NCBI RefSeq assembly: GCF_040807025.1
Contig: NC_090952.1
Coordinates: forward strand, 22,875,068 to 22,939,067
Source: Struthio camelus
Lineage: Eukaryota; Chordata; Aves; Struthioniformes; Struthionidae
Direction: 5' to 3'
DNA length: 64,000 bases
Part shown: piece after piece, positions 1 to 13,417 of the stretch
Position numbering within the stretch: position 1 is the first letter of the stretch
Layout of the letters: each line of letters opens with the position of its first letter
Notes under the pieces: model-generated
The model's database searches: none
What the model saw: the letters and a program-made list of their open reading frames with translations, nothing else
Told to the model about the DNA's origin: nothing
Made by a program: the position numbers and the translations under genes

Positions 1-1345
1 GTTCTGCAAGATTCATAAGTATTTCGGGTAGAAAGCTTGATTTTATCATAATGTGGGTAAATAAGCAAAGAACTATGTTTGTAAATGGGGACACAGTCCC
101 ACCATGGGCACTGACAGGCAAAGACACTCTGTATGGCAGCTAATAAATAGTGTTAAAGCAACTGAAGTCTCACAGAGATTGCCCTCCTTCATCAGTCACG
201 CAGACACGCAGTGAGGTTTTGGTGCCAAAGGAGCAGGAAGTACAATATGCCGAAAAACGGGCTGGTCCTGGGAGCAAACACGTGTCCCTACAGCTTGATG
301 ACACTTCTCTGAAACGCCTTTCCAGCAGGTTTAGAGACAAATCTCAAGTCAGAGGATCAAATTAGCTGCCCCAGAGTAGGAAAGGGAAACACCCTGTGGA
401 AGTATCCACGCTACTTCAGAAGTCCAAATTATATCAACATCCAACACTGCCTGGCTCCAAATTCACAAAGGCACTTTGGGAAGCAATGCCCAGTGAAAAA
501 AAATCACTGAAAATTATGGGCAGAGGATAAAGGAGAAAGAGAAACCATTTAATACTCCACTGGCAGGTTGATAAAGAACAATGCAGGCAGAGATAAAAGA
601 GAAAGGGTTGAAAGCTTTCAAAGTGAAGAGGCAGAACACGTTATTTGTGTTTAGTTAACAAGATAAAAGCGCGCTGGGCATATATATTTGATTTTCAGCT
701 GGGGACACCTGACAAAGCAGTAAGTTTCAGAGCCATAAAGCGAACGAGTCACAACCCAACACCAACAACAGGCGCGAGATGCGTCTTGAGAACGAGCCTA
801 GCTAGGAAAGGGGCCCGGCGCTCGTGTCCATGCAACCAGCTAGATCAAAACGCTGGGGACATTTCCCTCAGAATGATTACGTCCTCATCATGGGTTTTGA
901 AAGGTTTCTTTCAAAAGCCATGCAAATTGTCTGAACTTTACCAAAGAGGAGACCACAGGGGCACCCAAAGGCATGAGCCCGGGCAGCACGGGAGGGCACG
1001 GCAATGCTCGGCAGCCTGCTGAAGCATTTGTTTGGCAACGGTGCAGCAGTCACACTGGGTCTGGCAAACACAAGCAGGAGAGGTGTGACTTCACCTAGGG
1101 ATATCTCCCCTTCCTCCGCAGAAACTGATCCTCTCTGGCATATTCAGCTGCCCAGATACAAGCCATCTCCAGTTAGAAGCCATGGTCCATCTCTGAATGA
1201 AAGCTTCTCTAACAAAACGTTATACACAAAACAAAGGAGGGACTGCAGCATGACGGACCTGAGCTGGGATTTACCAGCCAGATCTGCTCCCTAATTTCCT
1301 ATGAGATCTAGGCGAAGATAATTGGGGTGCAAACTAGGTACAACT
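1..1345. other. Non-coding DNA, no gene seen
   Basis: Short open frames only, with no domain, tRNA or repeat recognised. A modest GC rise occurs around 760-1020. Confidence 0.5.
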
Positions 1346-1494
1346 TGTGTGTGTGTGTATTTATATATGTAAGTATGTATGTATATGTGTGTATCTGCAC
1401 ATGTACATGCATGTGTATGTGTATATATGTATTTGTATATATATGTATATACACACACGCACACGCACACACACACACACACACATACATGTAT
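1346..1494. repeat. Compound (GT)n/(TATG)n/(CA)n microsatellite with inverted arms
   Basis: A GT tract (1346-1359) passes through imperfect TATG/TGTA repeats into a CA tract (1451-1485). The two ends are complementary, so the stretch can fold into a long hairpin or cruciform, and alternating purine-pyrimidine sequence favours Z-DNA. Open frames on both strands here are pure repeat artefacts (Cys-Val, Thr-His, Ile-Tyr). Confidence 0.9.
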
Positions 1495-4400
1495 TGCTTC
1501 CAAGCTCATTCTTAATCCATCTCCTTTGTTCGTTTTAAAGAGATTTATAGATTTGTCCTCACATCAGCATAAGTCCCTGGATTTGCTGAGTTTTCCATGT
1601 ATAGCATCGAGACCCAGACAGGCTTTTTCAACTTCTGCAAGATAATTGGCACAGGAGTTTACTTGGCTAAATCACAGAGAGCTTTTCAAAGACTCAAATG
1701 ACCATGAAGCGCCTAACTCCCATCGGCGTTCAGAGACTTGCTCTCCTTAATCACTGCAGTCTTTTGGAAAGCAGAAACCGTTGTCACAGCTGCGCTGTGG
1801 TCTCCTCTGTACTCTGTGCAATAAAGGATACTACATTTACATTCAGTCTGAAAAAAAAAAAAATCCCTTTCAATTTGGGCTGAGGAATGTGGTTCATCGG
1901 CTCACTTTCATAACTGCTCAGAGTGTGACCGTAAGTGCCGGCAGCAGCAAAGGGCTTGTCTCTGCTGCCACAGAGTGTCTCGTGGAAAAGCCACGAGCAA
2001 TATTCTGTTTGAGGATGGCCTTATTTGCAGGTACCATTCTTCCCCGTTTTCCTTTATATTTAAGGCTTGCAAAAAACCAGCATGTATATTCCTCACCTGA
2101 ACTTCTGATCCTGTTTGGAATCGACACCATGAGCACCAATTACGCTACAAGAAATACAGCACGAGCAAAGCGACTCTGTTTGGATACAGAGCTTTTCTGG
2201 TAGGTGTGTTTTAAAGGCAGGCTACACCCAAGACGCGCTCTTGGAGGGTCTGACAGCAGCCCAGCTCATCACCAGGAGAGGTGCAAATCAAGGCTCCCAA
2301 AGGCTCTCCCAGCCAAATGCAAAAGGTGTGACTTTGGTGTCTTTTGGCATCACTCAGCTAGCCAGAGCGGTGGATGTTCATGGGTCTGTGCCAAATATTG
2401 GCCTTTTTACCTTCAATCTGCAGGCCCTCATCTAGCAGAGGCTGGAAGTGACACATGCAGAAGTTATTGCACTTCCTGAAGGTCCTTGCTTTGCTCTCCT
2501 GCCAGTCCCACCACGTTTCTGAACTGTGTCAGCTCAACGGGAAAACGAGGGAGCTTTGTGGAAAGTGGGGAGCTGCGGAAAGCCAGCGAACAACGGCGCC
2601 TGGGGATGGCCGCATCTCTGAGCGAGACTGTGCTGGGACCGGGACTGGGAAATCACAGTTTGGTCTGTTCAGCGGCTAAGCTACAAAACCAGTAACATTT
2701 CAATGCTGTGCCATGAAACCAGATGTAAAACTGTTCCATTTTCCTTCTCAAAAGTGTACGCTATCCATAACCTTCAACACAGCATGTTCCTCTGACCTCA
2801 AATGAGCAAGGTTGAAAAAATTCTGCTTTCAAGGACTAGTGAAAAATCCCCCCCAAACAACAAAAAAGTAAAAAACAAACCAAAGGAATTTCAGAATAGT
2901 TTCACAAGACCCCTGGAAAGGGTGGTGGGGAGTCTCTCTTAGCCAGGACCCTCAGGCCCCTTGACCAGCATGTGCAAACAGAAGATCAGGTCCTCCACAA
3001 GCGAACCCCCAAAATGGTGGTTCCCTTCCCAAAGAGCCATTCCAGCTCTGCAGTTCATTTCAGGATCCTGTTTCAATCTCCCCAGCATTCCTCACTAGCT
3101 TTATTTTCCTCTCTTCCTCCCTGCTGCCTTAACCACCAGCTTCCCCTCTATGTTTGGACTTCAGTAAACCAAGAATTTTCAGTTGAATCGTAAATTCATC
3201 AGATACGCAGTTTTGGTCACCCTGAAACTATTAGCTAGTCTGGGTCAGATTTGTCAAATAGTTTGGGCTGGAAAATATGTGTTCAAGGATGGGTGGAGGA
3301 TTAGAGTCGCTTCACGGTTGAAGCAGGCAACTCGCAACTCGCAACATACAGATGGAGACCACGCATTCAGTCCCTCTCTCTCAGGGCGTTTTGGGATATT
3401 TTGAGAGTAGAATAGGTGCCATGGAAGCCAAGGAAGCCAACTGCAGGATTTCCAGAGAGCCAGGGATCAGGTAAAAGGCAGATCCATGCATACCCCATAC
3501 CCCAGGTGACGCTGGCTTGCAAGCAGACCCTCGGGTTGCAGGAGCTCTGGTTTCTATGGAAAGCCTGAAAACCCATGCAGAGAGTGAGAGAAGCAGGACT
3601 GGCACTGAGTGACAAGGGCAGGAATCTGGGAGGTCACTCCTGCCCCAGCGGGCACTCAATTACTGACATGAGAAGGGAACAGAGCCACAAGGAGAGGATA
3701 CTTCTCCAGGAGTCACTTCTGGGCCAGTCTATAAACCACTGTCAATAAGCACAAAACTCAAAGCTACCAAGAGCAGAAGTAAGAAGAACATAAAATAATC
3801 TACTCATAAATACATTCTGAAGTTGTGTAAGAAAACCAGGACTAGTGACATCGGAAGCCTCACATTTTGAACTAAATTTCCCAGTTCCAAGAAAATTAAT
3901 AACACAAGTAATCGGCACTATGAACAAGCCCAGATGTCCGGTGTCCCAAATCCCTAGAAAAAGCCTGTAGGCTTTACCTGTATCGTCAGTGCAGTCAAAA
4001 AGGAGCAAAAGCACATGCAAAACCAACACCAAAACTAATGCTTTTTCTCTGTCTGCCTCCAGTCTCCACCAGTTACCCAGGCACTGGAAGGCACAGCAAT
4101 TCCCTACACCTTCCACCGTGCAGCATGGTTTCTGCAACTCCCCTCAGCTAAGCTGCCTTGGGGATTGGCAAAGCACCTCGTATTGCAGCTTGAGCCTGAA
4201 ATAATAAAGACTTATCTTAGTGCTTTCTGGGAAAAGGATTCTCAGTGTGTTAAATCACTGCGGTGAGAAAGTCCTCACTAATATTCTCAGGGCTGAGAGC
4301 ATGACATTGCTTGCAGCAATGTTCATTATTTAAATACCAAAAAAAAAAAAAAAGGAGGGGAAAAAATAGCAGAAGAGGTGGCAAGTCTTTGCTTTCAAAC

Positions 4401-6230
4401 GCGACACATATCAGCCCAAAGTCTCCTGCTGGTTTCCAATACAAACCTCGTAGTGTAAAATTTCCAGGGCTACTAAAAGTGTAAAACAAGCTTTAGCCCC
4501 GTCTCGTTTGCAGCGATGCAGGACTCGGCACAGGGCAGAGAGCCTCCGCAGCCCGCCGGAGAGGCCGGGCCGGTAAGGAGTGCCGGCACTCATTATCGAT
4601 ACGACAGCTCCACATCCAAGGACTCCTCCGTAAAAACAGGTCAAAGGCCCCGGTTTGTTCCGACTGAAATCAATGGAAATTTGACTTCACAGAGAGAAGG
4701 ATCAGCCCCGAGGCAGGCAAAGCCGTCTCCCACAGTCCACCAAAGTCGCACTGGCGAGAAGTGACTTTGTGAAGGCTCTCGCTGCCCGGGCAGGCTGCTT
4801 CTCCTGCTAAGCGCAAGCCTTAATAGACGTGGCTTGAATTGACTCGAGAGCTCGCTCTCCCCGAAAGCTCGCGCTGCTGCTGCCACTCAAGCCAGAACGA
4901 GCCCGACGCGAAAGGGAAGCCGGTCCCCGTGGCGCTACCTGCAAAGAGCAGCCGGGTCTAGTTTTATTGCCTAAACGAAGATACGAAAAGGGTTAAAACA
5001 CCTCCCTTTGAACAGCTCAGCGGCACTGTCTTGACCTCGGTATTCCTGACACAAGAGGAAAAGATTCGGGATCTGGCTGACGTTGTTGGTTTTATTTTGC
5101 GCGACCTCGATCTGCTCCTTTTCTGCCGGCAGCATCAATGGGAGAGTTTTGCGCCATGTATCTGGGAGTCTAGAAAGTTACTCACTGCATGGGAAAAATG
5201 CTGAAATCCACAGAAAAGGGACCTGAAGACGCAAGGAGAAGAGGCACATTTTGCTAATTTATTTCTTACATTGCAACAGCTGTGCTTACACGAAAAGGGT
5301 CATTAACTTAAGATGCACAGAGCACCAGCATGTCTACTGAAGCTTTACACAATTTAGGAGATCTCTGCAGACGACAAGACGGGATCGTTCAGAATTCACA
5401 AACAAATCCCATAAAATACCTCTGTAGGTATTTTAATAGTCCAAAACAAGTGCTGCGTACTATTCGATAGATGTAGTTTTTCCTTTTTACTAAATTCCTT
5501 ACGTAAAAATCAATCTGTTCTTTTTAAAAACAGAGGCTTTTTTTTACTACGCTATTTTAAAAGAATAAAGACAGCTCCCACTGAGATGTCTGTTTAAAAG
5601 TTCAGTACATTCTGCTGCCTTATTTTATCTAGCAATGATGAACTAAAAGAACAGTGAAAATTCAATCATGATGGCAATAGTATTTGAAAAGGCTATAAAA
5701 AAAGAATGATTTAGATGGTAAGAAACATCCTCGCTGAAATTCTGAACTCTGTATTTCTGTTTCATTACATGAAAAATAGTACGGGCCCTATGCAGAAAAC
5801 GTGTTCAGCGTACCACTTTGATGGAAACAAAACAGGCTTTTAAAGGCACCGTGAAATGAAAGGTGATTTTTTTTTTTAAAACACACAGGTATTTACATAT
5901 AACCATTTATTCAGCATTAAGAATCATGCCATTCCCCCTCTATAGTTTAGCCATCTCTTGGATAGTTTGCATAAGTATGCATTTATTTACTAATCTTCAA
6001 AGAGTCCCCATTTTTCCTAGCTTTCCACTGTAGTCATTAGAGGTCACAACCCTGTAGGAAATATGGGCTGCCATGGTAACACAAAATGTCTGCTACAGGC
6101 TTAGTGTAATTCCTCCCTAATAGAAAAACAACAGCAGCAAATCCTGCCTTTGATAAACGGGCTTATAGGTTGTAAGGAGCCGCTACCTATAAAGGTGTCG
6201 ATCACTTCAAAACAGCTCTAAACGAAATAA
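1495..6230. other. Non-coding DNA
   Basis: No coding exon was recognised. There are A runs at about 1851-1862 and 4340-4354 and a mild CpG rise at 4495-4920. From about 5000 to 6230 it is AT-rich with no open frames of note; this part has the unbroken AT-rich texture often seen in conserved non-coding DNA, but conservation cannot be judged from one sequence. Confidence 0.45.
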
Positions 6231-8050
6231 ACGTTATAAACAAGGGGGAGGAAACACACTCACACGTTCAGCAGCGTTAAAAACAAAAAAAAAGCCGCTA
6301 AAACGCACAAAGGAGAGCACTGAATTAATCGGTCGTGCCGACGTGCGCTGTCTCGTGAAACGCAGCTCTGCCAGGTGGGTGAAGTGTCCGGAGCGGCGTG
6401 CAAGCGCAGCTGAACTGAGCAACAAGTGTCTGCTGAGCACTTCTAACGGGGTCCCTGGCCAAACCTCCCTCAGAACAAGCCAAAGACTGCATTTTTCTAC
6501 GTGTCTGCGAAAGACAAATTCAGAGGGAGACCGTCACCTCTCTGGTTGCAGCGAGGCACCCTGGCCTTCCCCGCTCGGAAATTCCTGCGGAAAAAATGCA
6601 TCTGGTTCCAATAGATAACTAGGGTTTGGAAGAGACGGGGCGGGAAAAAGGTCTGTTTGATCTGCTGGTCCGTGGGCATGACTGGCATTTCAGTGAAATC
6701 CTGCCTGGCGGAGGTGAAGGGTCCCAGCGCAACAGGCTGGCTCGCTCACAAGGGTATATAGTTCGGGACTGCCCTGGTCGCCTTCTGCACCTGTACTGAA
6801 CATCACGTTACGGTTTCAAGCGCTGTCTGCCTCTTCCAGCAGCTCCTGCCTCTGCCAGCCTCTCTACTCGCTCGGCTTCCTCCAAAGCGCACGCGTGAAG
6901 GGCTGTTTTTCTTTAATGCCTTAGCCTTAGTTTTCCTGAGAATGTGCTTTTTGTGCTGATTTCTACGCTTCCTCAGTCCTTTTCCAATATCTCCTGAGCG
7001 GTGACGGGGCACCGCCGGCTCACCAGCCCGTAACTGCGTCAGGGCGCTGCTCTCTCCCTGGCCGTACGCGCGGAGGAGAGTCGGCGTCGGGCGTCCGCGG
7101 CCCTGCGGAGCTTCCCCCCAACGACCTCCTGCTTCTCGCCGCCTTCTGTTCACGTTCCTTACGCCAGTTTTCCATCCCGAGAGTAGCACTCATATCTCCA
7201 CCCGTTTGAGTTATTTCGTCAATTAAGTCATTGCATTAACTCTGCTCCGCCGCCTGTTCCGTTCCCTTGGCTCTTCTATTTAAAAAAAAAAAAAAAAAAA
7301 GCTATCCATTTTGCCTGACAAAATATGGTTTCTCCAACGCTTGCAGTCTGCTGTTTCCTTCTCTTTATTACTAGCGCACCAGCCGCCTCGGGTGCCAAAC
7401 AGCGACGCAAGCGTGCCCGGGTCTGCGCGGGCCCCTCCGGCGGAGCCGCTCGGCAGCGGCAGGAAAGGCTCCGCGGCTCGCTCCCTCCCAGGGTTTACGC
7501 CACCGCTCCGGCGAGGAAAGTCAGGCCCGGAGAGCCGCCATACGCGAGTCAAGATGTGAATCCACTGCGATTTCCCATCGCCGAGTCCGCCCAGAGCCCA
7601 TGGCTGAGGAGTCACTGCCTTCAACATACGCCTTTCTCACGGAAACGCTATCCACCCTGACTGCTAGTTTCCAGGGTGGCTGGAAAACAGACCTTCACCT
7701 ACTGCGAGCCTGATAATGAGGAACAGCGTTTGGGGCTAGGATCTAATACGCAGCAGAAAGCCAAGCTCTGCTTATCGAGCCTGCTGTTATCCTGTGGCAG
7801 CGCCTAGCAGAGTTTTACCAGTTGCATACACAGTGAAGAAATGCCAGAAATTGCTCTCCTTGTGCCCTCTCTTATTCCCTCTGTTACGGTAGCAGCAATT
7901 TTAGCCTCTTCCACCTCCACCACCAGTCTGCAGCCGTGCGTGCCTGAGGAAATTTCAGATTTGCCCCCTCTGGCCCGCTGGCCCAGTTCTTTGGGGCATC
8001 GGATGCTCTCTGCTCTGAGCCTGCTCCCAGGAAAAGCCACTTAGAGCTTA
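6231..8050. promoter_or_regulatory. CpG-rich patches at 7.0 and 7.4 kb
   Basis: Two short CpG-dense stretches (about 6990-7140 and 7380-7580) flank a long A run at 7280-7300. The frame starting at 7325 (+) begins with a hydrophobic stretch resembling a signal peptide (MVSPTLAVCCFLLFITSAPA), then becomes Arg/Pro-rich with no domain. I regard it as chance. A short CpG promoter or enhancer is possible. Confidence 0.35.
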
Positions 8051-11000
8051 ATTAATTCCTGTAGGTGTTAATAAGCCTTCCCTTGCATTAGTCCAAAATG
8101 GTAGCTTCACTTTGGTCTGGAAAGCTTTACTTTTGCTATAATATCGTCCCTGAATATTACTGTTAATACCCTAACGTTGGCAGTTTAGCACCCAGCCTGT
8201 TTATATCTGTCTCCGTAACACCACCATTGCATTAAGGAAGCAAAACCAGTGCTTACACAGTGGGCCTGGCTCACCCGAGGCCAAAAACCACTCTGAAGAG
8301 CCAGGCTGCAGCTGGGAAGGACGGCACATTCACAGGGAAGGGGGGCTGTCCCTCGCCAAGGGAAGCGAGTGAATCGGCCACCTCCAGCGCAGGCACCGCG
8401 TGGGGCCCTCAGGGCAACGCCACCACGTCCCGGCATCGCTCCTGCCTGCTTCCAGCTGCTTTTCTCTGTCCGTAGAGTGGTGAGTCCTCCTTGGTATCTG
8501 CATAAACGGTAGCTGCTGCACCAGCCTCCCCGTGCAAACACACAGTAACAGCCAAAACGAGGTGCTCTGCAGCTGAACTGCCACTGACCCGCGCTTCTCT
8601 CCAGCCCACCTCTGTCGCCTTCACGCCTCCTGCTAGACACGAGGGGCAGCCACGCAGGGCAGAGCCCCCTGCTCCGAGCATCACGCCTGCGGACCAATCT
8701 TTACCTGCCGCATCCACTTACTGAGAGAAACCCCAAAGAGACAGTGATGACACAAGCAGTCGTGGTACGCAGCAGGAACAAACGCACAGTGCCGTTTCAC
8801 TCTAGGAAGTCTTTACCATGGTCTGATCCATCTACCATCAAGTTCCTTCCCACCCCCTTTGGAAACCCGCAACAACAGCAGCGATGAGCAGAGCTGATGG
8901 AGCATTGCGGAGCACATAGAAACAGCCAGACGGCACACACGTCGCACACTGAGGCCTTTCCAGCCGTACGGAGAGAGTCCCGCAGGTGGAAATGGGTTCT
9001 TGCACGCGCAGTGGTCCCAGGACTACGGCAGGCAGACTAGCAGCACACCACATCCAGGACCCTCCCCATGGCCCCGAAGGTAAAGAGCTTTCACCAAAAG
9101 CCGTAACGCTGTCCCTACGGATTGGCCCCCACCTCCCAAGGCAATGCTGCGCCAGAGCTAAGCACGCACTGAGGGTTCCTCCTCCACCTCTTGGAGCAGG
9201 ACGGGACAGGATAGTGCAAGGCATTTGCCGAGGTGTATCTCCTCCCCTACAGGCATGAAGGTCTCCACTGGGGAGTTCTGCGAGGAAAAGTAGGACATTT
9301 TGGTGCTCCGCTCCGTTTGTTTACATATCACCTTCTGAAATAGGAAGATCTGGAGCAAATTTCACAAGCGTAATTTATTCCACACCATTGATGAGAATAA
9401 ATGCACTTCAGAGTCACCTCAGCTCGCAGTCAATAGGGAGCTCCATGTGACTTTATACAGCTCCCAGCTAACATTGAGATCCAAATGCAAAATCGAGCAG
9501 TTGGAGACACCATGTGGATTTGGAGCAATTCATAGGGGACCCTAGGTCTGGAAACCAGTGAATGAACGACACTCCTCTGTCTATGAAGTTTTATTACATC
9601 TGCAACTGATGTAATGTTGATAATGTATGAAGAAACACAACAGAATTCAAATTGCTTCCACAAACTCACTCAGCACCTCCCAGCCAGGGGATGCTGCCGT
9701 GTGGCATCTCGCTAACCCCGCCAGTGCCCGGCGGGTCTACTGCAAGCCACCGGCGCAGTGCAAATTAGCAAAGCAGACAACTGTCATAAAGAGGAAGGCT
9801 GCTGCCTCTCAAAATGTACTTGTGTAATTCATTTTGACAAGTGTAGCTTGGTTTTAATCATCAATAATTCTTCCTAGCAAAGCATCTTCTGGTAAGTGGG
9901 CAGTAGTCTACTTTGTAGAAATAATGAAGTCGGAGTAATACGAGGTCTCACTACAGCATTCTGCTATTAATCAGTGTTAATAAATGTGGAGAAATCCCTG
10001 TTTTGTGTATGTAAATTATGGAATTTGCAGATAAGCAAAGTGTAAATGAGCAAAGTTCGGCGTAGATACGATGCTTCCACTTTGTGCCAAGAACAGATAA
10101 TAGCAAAATATCCAACCCGCTTTATTGCATTTTCTGATCACACATTCATTAGTCAGGTGGTTTGGACTGTAGTTACAACAAAGAGATCAGCTACTCCCTG
10201 GAGAAGAGTCACTACATCTTGGAGCCACTGAGGAAAAGACTAGGAAGCTGCTATATTTTGGACAACCAGAATGAAGTACCATGTACCCAAAACCACAGTT
10301 AAGTGTAGGCAAGCCGCATCCGTTGGAGTATCATGGCAGTGAACAGGGTCATTCGTTTCCATGTGTACGGCACTGGAAGCATTTGCTATCAGTCAATCCT
10401 CAAAGCCTATGTGCAGGCAACACCCTCTGCAGGGCCCGATGCCCTAGTGCAAAACAGCTTACAACAGCTTTGATGTACCCTGATCCTCCAGAAAGGATAC
10501 ATGGCTGCAATGGCACGAATGGTTACACACACGCAGAATAACCCCTCGCTATGCTCCAAGCTACGAGTTTCACTCCCACACACCCACTATAGCTGTCCCA
10601 CTATAGCTTTGACAGCAGGAGAGATTGAGTCCAGCCCTGTCCCACCGTGCAACAGTCCCACTTGGGACCTCCCTTGCACACACAAGAGCAATGGTCAGCA
10701 TAAATGAGCTGCCCTTTGCTTGTGCATTGGTCAATACAAAGCAGTTTTCTCCTGAGGTACATAATGCCCCATTCCTCCTGGGATCTTAGAAAGTTCTCAG
10801 ACTCGGCAGCATCCCAAAGGGCAAACCTACTTACCAGATGAAGTACAACCACCCCCAGACTGGCAGCAATATGGTTGATTATCCTCATACTACTTTGAGT
10901 TTTAAAGTGGCCTTCACTTTCAGTTTTCCTCTAACATGCTCCTAGTTTCAATGTGGGGAGCGAAGAACTTCAGCGTCCACCTGCCTGCAAACGTCTGGGA

Positions 11001-11555
11001 GCGCTGGAGACAGTTTGCCGTGTTTGATTTTAGCAGCAGCATCCAGAGTCTCAGCAGTGGAATGAACGCTGATGCTGGTGTTGAGGCAATAGGAAATTTT
11101 GGTATCATTTATTATGAGAAATACACAGGACTTGGTCTACCCAGAAGCTGTTGACTTCAAAGAGGCTGTTTCTCTCCCAGGTCTCCTTTGGGGCAAATGA
11201 AACAGGGAGAGGTGCCTGCGTGTCTGAACCCCCTCTGAATGGGTTTCACCTTGGCCAACGGCAGTCCTGGTCAGACATCATCTGTGCACATCTCTGGGAG
11301 TGGAGCAAAATGCCCAAAAGAAGGGACAAAGAAGAACAAGAGATGACCCTGCAACACTTAAAAGCAGAGAGTCTGTGACAAGCCAGGAAGGAAAGGTGAA
11401 AGAGGTAGTTTTCAGAGTGGGAACCTTTTTGATGTGAAGATTAGAAAGGCTTTTAAGATGCCGCTGCAGGGCTAGGGGGAGAGGAAACGAGCTGAAGAAA
11501 AGCATGGACCAGCAGAGGGTCTGGCACATCGAAGAGATGCCAACCCCCAACCTGC
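8051..11555. other. Non-coding DNA
   Basis: Moderate GC, with only short open frames lacking homology that I recognise. No repeats or RNA genes were seen. Confidence 0.45.
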
Positions 11556-12370
11556 ATCCCGAGAGGTGCGGGAAAGGAGGCCGGCGCTAACCGCGCGACC
11601 TGTGCGTCTCCCTCAGCATCTCCAACCGGACCGAGCTGCTGCAGGAATCCTTCTGCCCCGTCCATGCCTGTTTCCTCCAGGGCCCGCACCTCTCCATGAG
11701 GGCAGGCAATAGCCAAAGCGCCAGCGCGTGACACGCACGAGGCATGCCACCGCGGGCCACGCTCGTGAGACACCAAGGGACCCTTCTTCCTCACGTACCG
11801 GAGGCTGCCGCACGTCCCTGCCTATGCAGCTGCTGTGTTTTAAGGCTGAGGACCGCAGCGCAAGCATTTTGCTGCTGGCGAGGTTCACCAGGACCGCGAG
11901 GAGCTGCTGCAATGGCAGAGACGTTACAACTTTGTCGCTGAGCAAAGCAAAAATTCGCGGGGGCCCTGGCAGGTGGGAGCCTCCTTCACCCTGAGAAATC
12001 GGTGTAGCCCCAACCCCAGGTGAGCGAGCACCGACATGCCGGCACCGAAGGGTGACAACCCCCTGCCTCCCCACCGAGCCGCTACCGTCTCCCTCCTGCC
12101 CACAGCCGGCCTCCAAGGCTCCGGGAAAGGTCGAGGAAGAAATCACAGGGCACAGGCAGCGCCCAGGTCCCCAACCTGCAAAGGTGCTGAGCCGCCTCTG
12201 CAGCCCGGGACCTCCTGCTCGCCACCCACCTTGTCCCCCAGGGAGCCCGTACGCTCACCGACCAAAACGCTCCTCACCACCCTGTCGCGGGCCCGGCAGC
12301 GCAACCCTGACGCTCGCCGGCACCAGGGACGCTGCCGAAAGGCAGGGAAGTCGCGCAGCTGAACACAACC
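11556..12370. promoter_or_regulatory. GC-rich patch without a gene
   Basis: CpG-containing, C-rich DNA with overlapping frames on both strands (for example 11613-12146 minus and 12036-12362 plus). The products are Pro/Arg/Ser-rich low complexity. No exon was recognised, so it is probably an orphan CpG element. Confidence 0.35.
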
Positions 12371-12945
12371 GCTTTTTCGTTCAGATATTTTAAAACGAGA
12401 GTAACCTTTTCTATCAACAGTGATGAAATTTTGCTGCGTTTTTATCGGAGCTTCCGAACACCGTTGTACCAAGTCGTTACGTTAAATTTCCATCTATGTC
12501 ACTCCAAAATGACGTTCCGTCGACATCAAAATATCTGTATAATACCCACTGACATTTCTGCTTGCGAGCGCGTTTGGGGAGCATTTATACCTTTATTTGG
12601 CTGGAAGAAATACGGTTTTAACCGACTCGCCGAGGTGCTTGCTTTTCAGACGGTATTATCAAGACGCCGGGCAGGGATGTCCCGTAAAGTGCTGCAGGAA
12701 ATTGGAGCAGATTTAAATTGCAGGTAGTAGCAGAGAGGTACTGCTCTCATAGACCGCTTCAATCCTGCACGTAGCAGCCCGAGTCACTGCCGTGTCATCT
12801 GTGTTCCTGTGCATTGCTTTAGGGGAGCGGGCTGGGGGGGCAAGGACCACTTTTTAAAAAGAACAATGCAACAGCCTGGCCACAAAAGGCTCCTCCTAAT
12901 GTAAGTAAGTCATTTCGCTGGGGAAAGCCCTTTTTTCTAGCAAAA
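12371..12945. other. Non-coding DNA between two CpG-rich patches
   Basis: Mixed composition with a short G run near 12834-12840. A small open frame at 12431-12727 shows no family features. Confidence 0.4.
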
Positions 12946-13215
12946 CATTTTTGGAGGGCAGAGGCGGACTCTTCCCCGGGAGAGAAAAGGCCGTCTCGCG
13001 CGCGGGCTGTTTCCTATTGTCTGCGCGTTCGGGTTTACACGAGCCGCGGCTGGGCCGGCGGGGTCGCGGCGCCGGGGGACCGGCCTGCCCGCGGGAAAGG
13101 GAAGCGGAGGGAGAGGCTGGAGCAGCAGCTCGGCTCCGAGCGAGCTCTGCCTTGCGCATCACCGCCCCGCTCGTGTCACAGCTGGGGCAATCCAGTGGCG
13201 GGCTCGATACTTTTA
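12946..13215. promoter_or_regulatory. Compact CpG island
   Basis: One of the densest CpG stretches outside the receptor locus, with runs such as CTCGCGCGCGGGC and GTCGCGGCGCCGG. It falls abruptly into AT-rich DNA on both sides, the shape of a promoter or a developmental-regulatory CpG island. No first exon can be assigned on either strand. Confidence 0.45.
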
Positions 13216-13320
13216 ACCCAAACGCGGATTTTTGGTGATGCAAATCATTATCTTCTAGGTCCCTCGGTTACATTTTAGTCCTTTGGGAGGGGAGGGGAAA
13301 AAAAAAACCCTAAAATTACT

Positions 13321-13417
13321 TTTTCTCGCTATGAGGATTAGCTGACGCTTTGACCAGTTTCGCTGTGCGATGGCAGAGAGCGTTTTCTCGCTATGCAATC
13401 TAACCGTTTTTGCTATG
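13321..13417 (+). repeat. Cluster of TTTTCTCGCTATG-like motifs
   Basis: The 13-mer TTTTCTCGCTATG occurs exactly at 13321-13333 and 13383-13395. Degenerate copies sit at about 13359-13370 (GTTTCGCTGTG) and 13407-13417 (TTTTTGCTATG). Local repetition of one motif four times in under 100 bp suggests a multi-site binding element. I do not recognise the factor. Confidence 0.55.

Noticed and set aside
7325..7660. Frame beginning with a signal-peptide-like hydrophobic stretch
   Set aside because: The hydrophobic start is followed by Arg/Pro-rich sequence lacking cysteines or domains, with no known small secreted family recognised.
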